NCBI GenBank assembly: GCA_947259275.1
Contig: CAMYMH010000025.1
Location: forward strand, 5,767-69,766
DNA length: 64,000 nucleotides
Origin: an uncultured Acidimicrobiaceae bacterium
GTDB taxonomy: Bacteria; Actinomycetota; Acidimicrobiia; Spongiisociales; SHLN01
Reading direction: 5' to 3'
Shown: piece after piece, positions 26,271 to 34,427 of the stretch
How the letters are laid out: each line of letters starts with the position of its first letter
Position numbering within the stretch: the stretch's first letter is position 1
Notes under the pieces: model-generated
The model's input: only the letters and a program-made list of their open reading frames with translations
Told to the model about the DNA's origin: nothing
The model's database searches: none
Position numbers and translations under genes: made by a program

Positions 26271-27428
26271 ATGGCCAATATCGAGAGAAAACCCCGCGTG
26301 ACCACCCGACCAACGAAACGCACACCAGACGATTACCGGTCTTCGGTGCTGGATATGCTCGGCTTGGCGAGCCCGTACGAGCATGCAGTTACCCAGGTCC
26401 GCACCGACCTTGCCATCGAGCGGCCGACTGCCAGCCAGGATGTCGATACCCACTTCCCCCGGATCGCCGAGCTTCCCAGGCCTGGATCTGAGAACGTGGA
26501 CGCCGCCACTGAGGGACTCGTACAGCGGCTGTGGGAGGCGTCGGAAGCAGTCGACCAGGATCTCGTCATCGAGGACTGGGGTCCCGAGGCACCGGTCGAT
26601 CGCTCCGTCGGCCGCTATCGCTGGGCGTTGTGGCCGTTGCTGCTGGGTGCGCTGGTAATCGGCAGCATCCTCCTCATCACGACTTTCCGAAGCATTCCCG
26701 CCGGGCAGGCCGATGACCTCCGCCAGGAATGGGCGGCTGCCACGCTGCAGTTGCAGGCGAACGTCCCCGGCGCCCGCCAGGCGGCGGCCATCATCACGGA
26801 TCCGGCCTCGGGGCCCACCGAACTCACAGAGGCTCGCAATTCACTGATCGGCTTCGACAGCTCCGCAACCGCCCTCGACCGCCTGGTGTCGGAGCCGTTC
26901 CCGACACCCCCCCCTTTGGCATCGGGCGATGCCTTCGATGCGCTGAAGCCGGCCCAGACCGACACGCTCGCCGCCACGGCCCTCGCAGCATCGGTTGAGG
27001 AGAGCCTGGCCGATGCCATCACCTACCGCACCCTTACCGACCAGTCGTTCCTACTCCCCACCCTTCCAATCGCCGCCGATGAGGTCACCCGCACAGATCT
27101 CAGCCTGCAGATCGCCACGACGATATCCGCAACCCGCGCGCTGGTGCGCCAACTCCCGATTGGACCATCGTTCGACGCCCACCGCGCCGACGCTCAGACT
27201 GTGCTGACCCGCCTCGAGACCTGGCAGGCGAGCTACCTCGATGCGCTCCGCCTGAGCGACATCGATGCCGCGACCGAGTTGAAGGTAGAAATCACCGATC
27301 GCATCAGCGCCCTCCGCAACACCCTTCGCCAGCCGCTCCAACTGGTGGCAGCCTCGGTAAGCGTCGAACTCGACGAGCTGGAAGCATTGCTGACGGAATC
27401 GGTGACGAGCCTGGCCGGGACCGAGTAG
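26271..27428 (+). CDS. Single-pass membrane protein of unknown function
   Basis: A 385-residue protein. Residues 1-115 are a hydrophilic, presumably cytosolic N-terminus; one membrane segment lies at ~118-140 (WALWPLLLGALVIGSILLIT); the rest is a helical extracytoplasmic domain with heptad-like patterns. No known domain is recognised. It is divergent from dut and converges with nrdR, leaving 11 bases between the stops. Confidence 0.75.
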   Translation: MANIERKPRVTTRPTKRTPDDYRSSVLDMLGLASPYEHAVTQVRTDLAIERPTASQDVDTHFPRIAELPRPGSENVDAATEGLVQRLWEASEAVDQDLVIEDWGPEAPVDRSVGRYRWALWPLLLGALVIGSILLITTFRSIPAGQADDLRQEWAAATLQLQANVPGARQAAAIITDPASGPTELTEARNSLIGFDSSATALDRLVSEPFPTPPPLASGDAFDALKPAQTDTLAATALAASVEESLADAITYRTLTDQSFLLPTLPIAADEVTRTDLSLQIATTISATRALVRQLPIGPSFDAHRADAQTVLTRLETWQASYLDALRLSDIDAATELKVEITDRISALRNTLRQPLQLVAASVSVELDELEALLTESVTSLAGTE

Positions 27429-27439
27429 CAAGCCTGAGC

Positions 27440-27883
27440 TCATTCGTCGAGCGAAGCCATCTCCTTTTCGAAATCCTGGGCGCCCTGGAAGTCCTTGTAG
27501 ACGCTGGCAAAGCGGAGGTAGGCGACCTCATCGGCCCGCCTGAGACCCTCGAGCACGATGCGGCCGAGCTCCTCGGATGCGACCTCGGGGGAAGCGAGCT
27601 GCGCCGCCACTTCCACCTCCTCGAGGATGCCATCGACTACCCCCTCGGCGATCTCTCGTCCACCGAGGGCTCGCTCGATACCGCTGCGGACCTTGTCGAG
27701 GACGAAAGGCTCGGTGCTGCCGTCGCGCTTGCGGACCAGGAGCGGAAGCTGAGCCCGCTCGTAAGTCGTGAACCGCTGTCCGCAGCTCGGGCAGGCGCGG
27801 CGCCTCCGCACCTCCCGGCCTTCTTCGGCGGGCCGACTGTCGACGACTCGCGTGTCCTCGTTTGCGCAATACGGGCAGCGCAT
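27440..27883 (-). CDS. nrdR: Transcriptional repressor NrdR
   Basis: 147 residues from ATG 27883, where the family's invariant MRCPYC begins; an in-frame start 30 bases earlier is ignored. The N-terminal zinc ribbon uses C3, C6, C31 and C34 (CPYC, CPSC), and the ATP-cone follows (VRKRDGSTEPFVLDKVRSGI). NrdR senses ATP/dATP and represses ribonucleotide reductase genes. The order lexA, LysM gene, nrdR is the usual actinobacterial neighbourhood. Confidence 0.96.
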   Translation of the reverse strand: MRCPYCANEDTRVVDSRPAEEGREVRRRRACPSCGQRFTTYERAQLPLLVRKRDGSTEPFVLDKVRSGIERALGGREIAEGVVDGILEEVEVAAQLASPEVASEELGRIVLEGLRRADEVAYLRFASVYKDFQGAQDFEKEMASLDE

Positions 27884-27923
27884 TCCCGAGAGCGTAGTGG
27901 ATCCGGAAGACATGGTCCCGGCC

Positions 27924-28202
27924 TCAGGCGGCGGGAAGGACGATGACCTGCCCGGGCGTTATGTAGCCGCCGTCGAGATCGTTGAGCCGCTGGATGAGAC
28001 GAACCACCGAGCGAACGTCCTCACCGGCCTCGGTACGATCATCGGCGAGGTCCCACAGAGTGTCCCCGCTCACGACCCGATAGGTCTCGGTCGGAATGGC
28101 AGTGCTGCCGGCCTGGACCTGCTGGGCGAGAAGGAGGAGAAACACCAGCGCCAATGCCAGAGGGAGGACCAACGCCCTGAGGCGGATGGATGGGGTTTGC
28201 AT
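27924..28202 (-). CDS. LysM domain protein, ChiZ-like position
   Basis: A 92-residue exported protein. A signal or anchor segment (LVLPLALALVFLLLLAQQVQ) precedes one LysM domain (YRVVSGDTLWDLADDRT, then GYITPGQVIVLP) that binds peptidoglycan. It is divergent from lexA and has a LexA box inside its promoter, matching the Mycobacterium tuberculosis Rv2719c (ChiZ) arrangement, where the product links the SOS response to cell-division arrest. A division role here is by synteny. GGAGGAG precedes the ATG. Confidence 0.88.
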   Translation of the reverse strand: MQTPSIRLRALVLPLALALVFLLLLAQQVQAGSTAIPTETYRVVSGDTLWDLADDRTEAGEDVRSVVRLIQRLNDLDGGYITPGQVIVLPAA

Positions 28203-28274
28203 GATGTTTCTCCTCCGTGCTCGACCAGTGCCATTTTCAGTGGCCTACCTGCAAGGTATCTTGCGGGTGTGACA

Positions 28275-28344
28275 CGAACGCTTGTTCGGTACGCGAAAAC
28301 TATACGAACGCCTGTTCGATTTGTCAAGGTCGAACATATGTTTG
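28275..28344. promoter_or_regulatory. Three LexA (SOS) boxes in the lexA-LysM intergenic region
   Basis: Boxes of the form CGAAC-N4-GTTCG lie at 28275-28288 (GCTT spacer) and 28305-28318 (GCCT spacer), 30 bases apart. A slightly weaker box at 28331-28344 (CGAAC-ATAT-GTTTG) is nearest lexA. They would let LexA control both divergent genes. Confidence 0.9.
28299..28327 (-). promoter_or_regulatory. Promoter of the LysM gene
   Basis: On the minus strand TTGACA (28322-28327) and TATAGT (28299-28304) are exactly 17 bases apart, a near-consensus sigma-A promoter. The middle LexA box fills the spacer. Confidence 0.88.
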
Positions 28345-28393
28345 TTTTTCGAGTCGGTGGTTGCTACGGTCACCGTGAGCAAAGGAGTGCGCA

Positions 28394-29008
28394 GTGGGGA
28401 CAGATATCTCGGTCCGACAGCAGGAGATCCTCGATTACATACGTGACACCGTCGCCGACCGGGGTTATCCGCCCTCGGTGCGCGAGATCGGAGAGGCCGT
28501 CGGTCTCAGCTCCCCTTCCACTGTTCACAGCCATCTCTCGACCCTCGAGGCCTCCGGCCACCTGCGCCGGGATCCCAGCAAGCCGCGGGCGATCGAAATT
28601 CTCGACGGAGGCTCACACCACCCGAACGTGCGAGAGGTACCGCTGGTTGGGCGGATAGCTGCCGGATCGCCCATCCTGGCCGAGGAAGACATCGAAAACG
28701 TCTATCCCCTCCCGATCGAGCTGGTCGGTGACGGACCCATCTTCATGTTGCGAGTCAAGGGCGACTCGATGGTCGAAGCGGGAATCCTCGACGGCGATTT
28801 CGTGGTCGTCCACCGCCAGCCCGATGCTCTCGACGGTGAGATCGTGGCAGTCCTGATTGATGGAGGGGAGGCAACCGTCAAGCGCCTCGAGCGCAAGGAT
28901 GGAACCGTCACGCTGCACTCCGAGAACCCCGCCTTCGAACCGATGGTCTTCACCGAAGGCGTCGAGCTCATCGGCAAGGTGGTCACGGTGTTGCGAGGGC
29001 TTCGCTGA
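28394..29008 (+). CDS. lexA: SOS repressor LexA
   Basis: 204 residues from GTG 28394 with AAAGGAG six bases upstream. The N-terminal winged helix (SVREIGEAVGLSSPSTVHSHL) binds the SOS box. The C-terminal S24 domain has the Ala90-Gly91 self-cleavage site (GRIAAGSP), Ser125 (GDSMVEAG) and Lys163 (EATVKRL) as the catalytic pair, all intact. It represses itself, the LysM gene and recA, whose boxes are all in this window. The stop overlaps the likely start of the following VOC gene. Confidence 0.97.
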   Translation: MGTDISVRQQEILDYIRDTVADRGYPPSVREIGEAVGLSSPSTVHSHLSTLEASGHLRRDPSKPRAIEILDGGSHHPNVREVPLVGRIAAGSPILAEEDIENVYPLPIELVGDGPIFMLRVKGDSMVEAGILDGDFVVVHRQPDALDGEIVAVLIDGGEATVKRLERKDGTVTLHSENPAFEPMVFTEGVELIGKVVTVLRGLR

Positions 29009-29361
29009 AGCGGATTCACCACGTCCAGTTGGCAATTCCCCCCGGGGGTGAGAACCAGGCCCGCGCCTTCTACGCCGACCTGGTCGGCTCAGTCGAAATC
29101 GCGAAACCACCGGCACTGGCGGGTCGGGGTGGGGCCTGGTTCCAGGCCGACGCCATTGAATTCCACCTTGGAGTGGAAGCGGAGTTCCGACCTGCTCGCA
29201 AAGCACACCCGGCCTTCGAGTGGGACGACATCGAGGGGCTGGCCGAGCGCGTCCACGCGGCCGGATTCCCGGTGCATTGGGATGACCTCATTGAGGGACG
29301 CCGCCGTTTCTACACCGCCGACCCGTTCGGCAACCGGCTCGAGTTCTCCGCCACCGACTAG
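29005..29361 (+). CDS. VOC (glyoxalase/bleomycin-resistance) family protein, probable CTG start
   Basis: A ~118-residue single VOC domain. Family members begin with a metal-ligand His in an HHVQLAIPPGGE segment, and here that segment is encoded upstream of the first TTG (29029). The only nearby candidates are CTG 29005, which overlaps the lexA stop as CTGA, or ATT 29014. I chose 29005. The C-terminal metal ligand Glu lies in FGNRLEF. Substrate unknown; translational coupling to lexA is likely. Confidence 0.8.
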   Translation: MKRIHHVQLAIPPGGENQARAFYADLVGSVEIAKPPALAGRGGAWFQADAIEFHLGVEAEFRPARKAHPAFEWDDIEGLAERVHAAGFPVHWDDLIEGRRRFYTADPFGNRLEFSATD

Positions 29362-29368
29362 TCTGCCC

Positions 29369-29388
29369 CCCCGCCCTCGAGGGTGGGG
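29369..29388. repeat. CTCGAG-centred palindrome
   Basis: CCCCGCCCTC/GAGGGTGGGG is a 20-bp palindrome with one mismatched pair, eight bases after the VOC stop. It may terminate the lexA-VOC transcript. The remaining gap to 29541 has no gene, only further GC-rich partial copies (CCCCGACCTCAAGGGC). Confidence 0.55.
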
Positions 29389-29541
29389 ACGTGACACCAG
29401 ACCGTTTGCTGAAGCCCTCTTCCTCACCCCGACCTCAAGGGCAAGCAAGTGAAACCGGACCGCTGGTTGAAACCCCTCCCCACATCGACCTCCAGGGCGG
29501 TAAATCAGCAGCCGACCTCGTCGGATCAATGAGCGACACAG

Positions 29542-30309
29542 CTAGCTCGATGACAAGAGCCGGCCCTCGAACGCGTATGTGGCCGGACCTTCCATCCATA
29601 CGACGTCGCCGTCGATCTCAACGTCGAGGTCGCCCCCGAGCAAACCCACCGTGAGGGTGTCGTCGGCCAAGCCTTCCCGGTTGGCCATCACCGCGGCCGC
29701 GCCTGCCCCGGTACCGCACGCCAGCGTCTCGCCGACACCCCGCTCCCAGGTACGCACCTCGATCCGCGTGCGATCCTTGATCTCAACGAACTCAACATTG
29801 GTGCGGTCGGGGAACTGCTCGGCCACCTCGATGACCGGGCCCAGCGTCTTGACCGGCGCTTCGTTGGTGTTCTCCACAAACAGCACGGCATGTGGGTTGC
29901 CCATGCTCATGGGATGAACCTCGGTGCCGACCACCGAGACCAGCCCACCATCGGGCACCTCGGCACGACCCAGCATGGCCCGGACCCGCCCCGACTTCCT
30001 CACCTTGACCGGGTAATCACCCAGGTCGGTTTGGACCGTGAAGGACCGCTGATCGGTCCACCCCCGATCGTGAGCAAAACGGGCAACGCACCGAAGGCCA
30101 TTGCCACACATTTCGGCCCGGCCGCCGTCGGCGTTCCAGTACTCCATCCGCACCCGTTCCGAGTCGATCCTGGTCGCCACCAGCACTCCGTCGGCCCCGA
30201 TGCCTCGGCGCCTATCGCACCAGGCCTCGATCTGAGCCGTAGTCGGCTCCAAAGGGCCTTCCAGCAAGACGAAATCGTTCCCGAGGCCCTCCATCTTCAC
30301 GAATTTCAT
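29542..30309 (-). CDS. dapF: Diaminopimelate epimerase
   Basis: 255 residues. The two catalytic cysteines are C68 (EMCGNGLRC) and C198 (ETLACGTGA), with the substrate-binding GNDFV near residue 10. It interconverts LL- and meso-diaminopimelate for lysine and peptidoglycan. Its start overlaps the miaA stop by four bases, and it is the last gene of the miaB-miaA-dapF string. Confidence 0.96.
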   Translation of the reverse strand: MKFVKMEGLGNDFVLLEGPLEPTTAQIEAWCDRRRGIGADGVLVATRIDSERVRMEYWNADGGRAEMCGNGLRCVARFAHDRGWTDQRSFTVQTDLGDYPVKVRKSGRVRAMLGRAEVPDGGLVSVVGTEVHPMSMGNPHAVLFVENTNEAPVKTLGPVIEVAEQFPDRTNVEFVEIKDRTRIEVRTWERGVGETLACGTGAGAAAVMANREGLADDTLTVGLLGGDLDVEIDGDVVWMEGPATYAFEGRLLSSS

Positions 30310-31199
30310 ACCCGCAGCTCCCGTCGTGCCCGTGCCAGGCGTACGGCAGGATCATCATCCCACTCCAGCCACCGGATGCGCGGATCCCGGCGGAAGTAGG
30401 TGCGCTGGTTGGCGGCCACCGCCAGCGTGGCGGCGATGGCGTCGGTTCGGCCGTCCTCGAGCGTCCGGTCGCCGGCCACCACCGGGAGCAGCTCCTTGTA
30501 CCCCACCGCCTGGGCTGCGGTGCGCCCGAGACGGGAGGCGAGGCGGCTCACCTCGTCGAGCAGGCCGGCTTCCAGCATGGCGTCGAATCGGGAAACCACG
30601 CGCTCCTGGAGGCCAGCGCCGGGATCAAACCCGGCCGCCCGAAACGGATACTTGGCCTGATAGGACCGGACCGCCTCGGCTTCAGGAGTGGCCGCGCGTT
30701 CGCTCGGGGTGAGGCCGGTGAGGGCATGAACCTCGAGCGCCCGGATGACCCGACGCGGATTGGCGAGGTCGATGATGTCGCCGGCCTGAGCATCGACTGC
30801 TCGGAGACGCTCCTGGAGTGCGGGCAGCTCCAGTGCTTCCAAACCCGCCCGAATCCCGGCGTCGCGACCCGGGAAGTCGAGCGGATCGACGATGGCTCGG
30901 AAGGCGAGGCCGGTCCCACCGGCGATGATCACCGGGTGGTTGGCGAGATCCAGGACCGCCCGACCGAGCCGCTGGGAGTCGGCCACGGTGAATGGCTCGT
31001 CCGGTTCGGCGACATCAACCAGATGGTGGGCTACTCGCGCCTGATCGGCTGCCGTGGGCTTGGCGGTTCCGATGTCCATGCCGCGATATACCTGCATTGA
31101 ATCCACCGAGACGATCTCCGCCCCGATCTGCTCTGCAAGGGCGAGAGCGATCGTGCTTTTCCCCGCCGCGGTGGGGCCGACGATTGCCAGCAGACTCAG
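30306..31199 (-). CDS. miaA: tRNA dimethylallyltransferase, probable CTG start
   Basis: About 297 residues. The first ATG (31106) would remove the P-loop, yet the upstream codons read LSLLAIVGPTAAGKSTIALA, the expected MiaA N-terminus. No ATG, GTG or TTG is in frame there; CTG 31199 overlaps the miaB stop as CTGA and is the best start. Further motifs are VSVDSMQVYRGMDIGTAKP and the C-terminal AANQRTYFRRDPRIRWLEW. It adds dimethylallyl to A37 of UNN tRNAs, the step before MiaB. Confidence 0.93.
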   Translation of the reverse strand: MSLLAIVGPTAAGKSTIALALAEQIGAEIVSVDSMQVYRGMDIGTAKPTAADQARVAHHLVDVAEPDEPFTVADSQRLGRAVLDLANHPVIIAGGTGLAFRAIVDPLDFPGRDAGIRAGLEALELPALQERLRAVDAQAGDIIDLANPRRVIRALEVHALTGLTPSERAATPEAEAVRSYQAKYPFRAAGFDPGAGLQERVVSRFDAMLEAGLLDEVSRLASRLGRTAAQAVGYKELLPVVAGDRTLEDGRTDAIAATLAVAANQRTYFRRDPRIRWLEWDDDPAVRLARARRELRV

Positions 31200-32563
31200 A
31201 CGGGTGTCCCAACAAAGAAGTGGGGAGATGCCCGGTCGATTCGAACCTCGACGAACGACCCGGCCGAGTTGGTCCCGGCAAAGTGCACCAGTTTGTTGGT
31301 TCGGGTTCGCCCTGACAGCATCGCCGGGTCGGTCTTGGATGGTCCGTCCACCAGTACCACGACCGTCGTGCCGACCGCCGCCTGATTGACCTCCAAGCTG
31401 ATGCCGGTCTGGAGTTCGGCGAGCCGCCGATAGCGGTCTTGCGCAACACCGGGGTCGATGAACTCCTCCACCATCTCAGCGGCGGCGGTGCCGGGACGGG
31501 GTGAGTAAATAAACGTGAAGGCCGAGTCGAATCGGGCAGCTGTCATCACGTCGAGTGTGGCCTGGAAATCATCCTCAGTTTCGCTCGGAAAGCCAACGAT
31601 GACGTCGGTGGACATAGCCAATCCCGGGATGTGTTCCCTAGCCAGCTCGATCTTGGCTAGGAAGCGCTCGGCGTTGTAGCCCCGGTGCATGGCGGCCAGG
31701 ATGCGGTCGCTTCCCGATTGGAGCGGCATGTGGAGCTGCTCACACACCGCCGGGGTCTCGGCCATGGCGAGGGCAACATCCTGGCGGAAGTCCTTGGGAT
31801 GAGGGCTCGTATACCGGATCCGTTCGATGCCCTCCACCGCTCCGACCCTTCGGAGCAGATCGGCGAACAGAGGCTTGCGGCCCCCGAGATCCAGGTCGCG
31901 CCCATAGGAGTTGACGTTTTGGCCGAGGAGAGTGACCTCCACCACTCCGTCGGCGGCGAGGTCTCTCACCTCGCGCACGATGTCACCCGGTCGGCGGCTG
32001 ATCTCGGCACCCCGCACCGATGGAACCACGCAGAAGGTGCACGAGTTGTTGCACCCGATCATGATGGTCACCCAACCGCGGTGGGCCACTTCTCGCTTGG
32101 CAGGGATGACGGCGACGCCGTCGCTTTCCTCGAGGATTTCGGTGATGGGGCCCCACTCCTCGGCATAGTCGAGCAGCGAGACCACCCGATCGAGGTTGTG
32201 AGTGCCGAAGACCACGTCGACCCAGGGCGCCCGATCCTGGACGATTTCGCGATCCTTCTGAGCGAGACAGCCACCCACGGCAATTAGCATGCCCGGCCGC
32301 GCATCCTTGATTCGCTTCAACATGCCGAGCGAGCCATACAGCTTGTCGTCGGCGTTCTCGCGGATGCAGCAGGTGTTGAACACCACCAGGTCGGCAGTGT
32401 CGGCGTCGGGCGCCGGAACCATGCCGTCGGCCTCCAGGAGGCCGGCGATGCCCTCGCTGTCGTGGACGTTCATCTGACAGCCGAAGGTCCGAAGGTGATA
32501 GGTGCGGCCCGAGCGCGTTGGCGTGCGCCGTTCGCGGATCTGGGGCATGCCGATGAGTGTCAT
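31196..32563 (-). CDS. miaB: tRNA-2-methylthio-N6-dimethylallyladenosine synthase
   Basis: 455 residues (ATG 32548 is an alternative start). The N-terminal methylthiotransferase domain contributes C29, C65 and C99; the radical-SAM cluster is C171, C175, C178 (CNNSCTFC); a TRAM domain ends the protein (FVEVRIDRASPHFFVG). It thiomethylates the base made by MiaA, encoded immediately downstream. A second methylthiotransferase, RimO, is at 48626-49939 and lacks MiaB-specific features. Confidence 0.95.
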   Translation of the reverse strand: MTLIGMPQIRERRTPTRSGRTYHLRTFGCQMNVHDSEGIAGLLEADGMVPAPDADTADLVVFNTCCIRENADDKLYGSLGMLKRIKDARPGMLIAVGGCLAQKDREIVQDRAPWVDVVFGTHNLDRVVSLLDYAEEWGPITEILEESDGVAVIPAKREVAHRGWVTIMIGCNNSCTFCVVPSVRGAEISRRPGDIVREVRDLAADGVVEVTLLGQNVNSYGRDLDLGGRKPLFADLLRRVGAVEGIERIRYTSPHPKDFRQDVALAMAETPAVCEQLHMPLQSGSDRILAAMHRGYNAERFLAKIELAREHIPGLAMSTDVIVGFPSETEDDFQATLDVMTAARFDSAFTFIYSPRPGTAAAEMVEEFIDPGVAQDRYRRLAELQTGISLEVNQAAVGTTVVVLVDGPSKTDPAMLSGRTRTNKLVHFAGTNSAGSFVEVRIDRASPHFFVGTPV

Positions 32564-32723
32564 GGGGCGAACTTAGTCCGTGCCAGGGCGTGCGCAACGC
32601 GATTGCCGGCGCGGACCAGAACCGAGGCCGGGCAACCCAGGTCCGCCTGACCCCGTCATCGGGGGTCGGCGACCACCCCCACAACCGCGTTCCAGCTGTT
32701 CGTTCACAGCCGCGGCGCCAGCG

Positions 32724-34223
32724 CTACCTGGCGAAAGCCGTCGTCCGAAGCTCCCGGATCACCGTCACCTGGATCTGGCCGGGGTACTGGAGTCCGGTTT
32801 CGATGCGCTTGGCGATGCGGCGGGCCAGGTCACCGGCCTCCAAATCTGAGATCTTGCCGGGATCCACCACCACCCGCACATCGCGGCCCGCCTGCATGGC
32901 AAACACCCGGTCGACACCGTCAAACGACGCGGCCATCTCTTCGATCTGCTCCAGGCGGCGCACGTATGACTCAAGGGTCTCCCGTCGCGCTCCGGGACGG
33001 GAGGCCGAAACCGCATCGGCCGCCTGCGTTATCACCGCCAACAGCGTGCGGGGCTCGACCTCGTTGTGGTGAGCCTCGATGGCGTGAACCACCGCCGGGC
33101 TCTCCTCAAAACGCCGGGCGATCTCGGCTCCGACCAGGGCATGGCTGCCGCCGACCTCATGACTGACTGCCTTGCCGAGATCGTGCAGCAGAGCCGCCCG
33201 CTTGGCTTCGGCGGGATCGATCCCCAACTCGGCGGCCAGCATGCCGGCAATATGGGCCGCCTCAACCGAATGGCTGAGCACGTTTTGCCCGTACGACGTC
33301 CGGTACTTGAGCCGACCCAGCAGGGTCACCAGCTCCACGTGGAGTCGAGACACGCCGACGTCTAGCAACGCCCATTCACCTGCGTCGCGGACGCTCTGTT
33401 CCACCTCGGATTGAGCTTTGACATGGGCCTCTTCAATACTGGCCGGGTGGATGCGGCCGTCGACCACGAGATTCTGGAGGGCAACCCGGGCCACCTCGCG
33501 CCGGACGGGGTCAAAGGTGGAGATGGCCACGGCTTCCGGCGTGTCGTCGACTACGAGGTCGACGCCGGTCACAGCCTCAAACGCCTTGATATTGCGGCCA
33601 TCGCGTCCGATGATGCGGCCCTTCATGTCGTCGGATGGGAGTGGAACCACCGACACCGTGGAGTCAGAGGTCACTTCGGCCGCCAGGCGCTGGATGGCAG
33701 TCGTGAGGATTCGCCGACCGCGGCGATCTGCCTCCTCGCGCGCCTTGAGCTCGAGCTCACGCACCACCACCATGGCCTCCCGCCGGGCCTCATCCTCGAC
33801 CCGCTCCAGCAAGGCGGCCTTGGCGGCCTGACTGTCAAACTGAGCAATCTCCTCCAATTCCGAGCGGGCCTGCTCGGTCAGCTGGTCGGCCCCGGCGCGG
33901 AGGACGGCCGCCTCGTTCTCGCGGGTTTCGAGGAGTTGTTCACGCTGCGAGAGGTTGGCGGTGCGCTGCTCGAGCGTCGCCTCACGCTGGGTGAGGCGCT
34001 CCTCGGTTGCCTGCAGGTCGATACGGCGCGCCTCGAGGGCGGCTTTCTCCGCTTCGCGATAGGTGAGTGCCTTTTCTTTGGCCTCCAGTTCGGCCCGCGC
34101 GAGCGTCCGTTCGGCCTCTCGCAGAACCCCTTCCGAGGTTTGGCCGCGCCCGCGCAGCCAGGCAATGCCGATTCCGAGACTGACGCCTGCCGCCAGTCCG
34201 ATGATGGCAACGACCCAATCCAT
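32724..34223 (-). CDS. rny: Ribonuclease Y
   Basis: 499 residues from ATG 34223. An N-terminal membrane anchor (VVAIIGLAAGVSLGIGIAWL) is followed by a long charged coiled coil to ~200, then a KH domain (GRIIGRDGRNIKAFE) and an HD hydrolase domain (AALLHDLGKAVSHEV). RNase Y starts mRNA decay at the membrane. It follows recA directly; no recX lies between them. The 160 bases to miaB hold a short GACCCC/GGGGTC hairpin near 32650-32668 but no gene. Confidence 0.95.
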   Translation of the reverse strand: MDWVVAIIGLAAGVSLGIGIAWLRGRGQTSEGVLREAERTLARAELEAKEKALTYREAEKAALEARRIDLQATEERLTQREATLEQRTANLSQREQLLETRENEAAVLRAGADQLTEQARSELEEIAQFDSQAAKAALLERVEDEARREAMVVVRELELKAREEADRRGRRILTTAIQRLAAEVTSDSTVSVVPLPSDDMKGRIIGRDGRNIKAFEAVTGVDLVVDDTPEAVAISTFDPVRREVARVALQNLVVDGRIHPASIEEAHVKAQSEVEQSVRDAGEWALLDVGVSRLHVELVTLLGRLKYRTSYGQNVLSHSVEAAHIAGMLAAELGIDPAEAKRAALLHDLGKAVSHEVGGSHALVGAEIARRFEESPAVVHAIEAHHNEVEPRTLLAVITQAADAVSASRPGARRETLESYVRRLEQIEEMAASFDGVDRVFAMQAGRDVRVVVDPGKISDLEAGDLARRIAKRIETGLQYPGQIQVTVIRELRTTAFAR

Positions 34224-34284
34224 GATGTCCCCATTTCCGAGGCCATAACCAGAGCATGCCGAGCAAGGCTCGGCACACAAATGC

Positions 34285-34353
34285 AAAGACACGCCGTCGC
34301 GTTGGGGTCTCTAGGTCACCAACGTCATCTAGGACGTGTCTTTGAACATGTTC
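34285..34353. promoter_or_regulatory. Inverted repeats in the rny leader
   Basis: AAAGACACG (34285-34293) pairs with CGTGTCTTT (34335-34343), nine bases with a 41-base loop, followed directly by the palindrome GAACATGTTC (34344-34353). They lie between recA and rny, about 62-130 bases upstream of the rny start. A leader hairpin or operator is possible; neither is proven. Confidence 0.4.
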
Positions 34354-34427
34354 TTATGGCTCTCAGGTTTTAAGAGTTTGTGTGCTGATACTGAGTGTAC
34401 CGTATGGCGGCCCTACCCGGGCCAGGC

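Noticed and set aside
34344-34353. GAACATGTTC as a LexA box for rny
   Set aside because: The half sites are two bases apart, not four as in the boxes at lexA, the LysM gene and recA.
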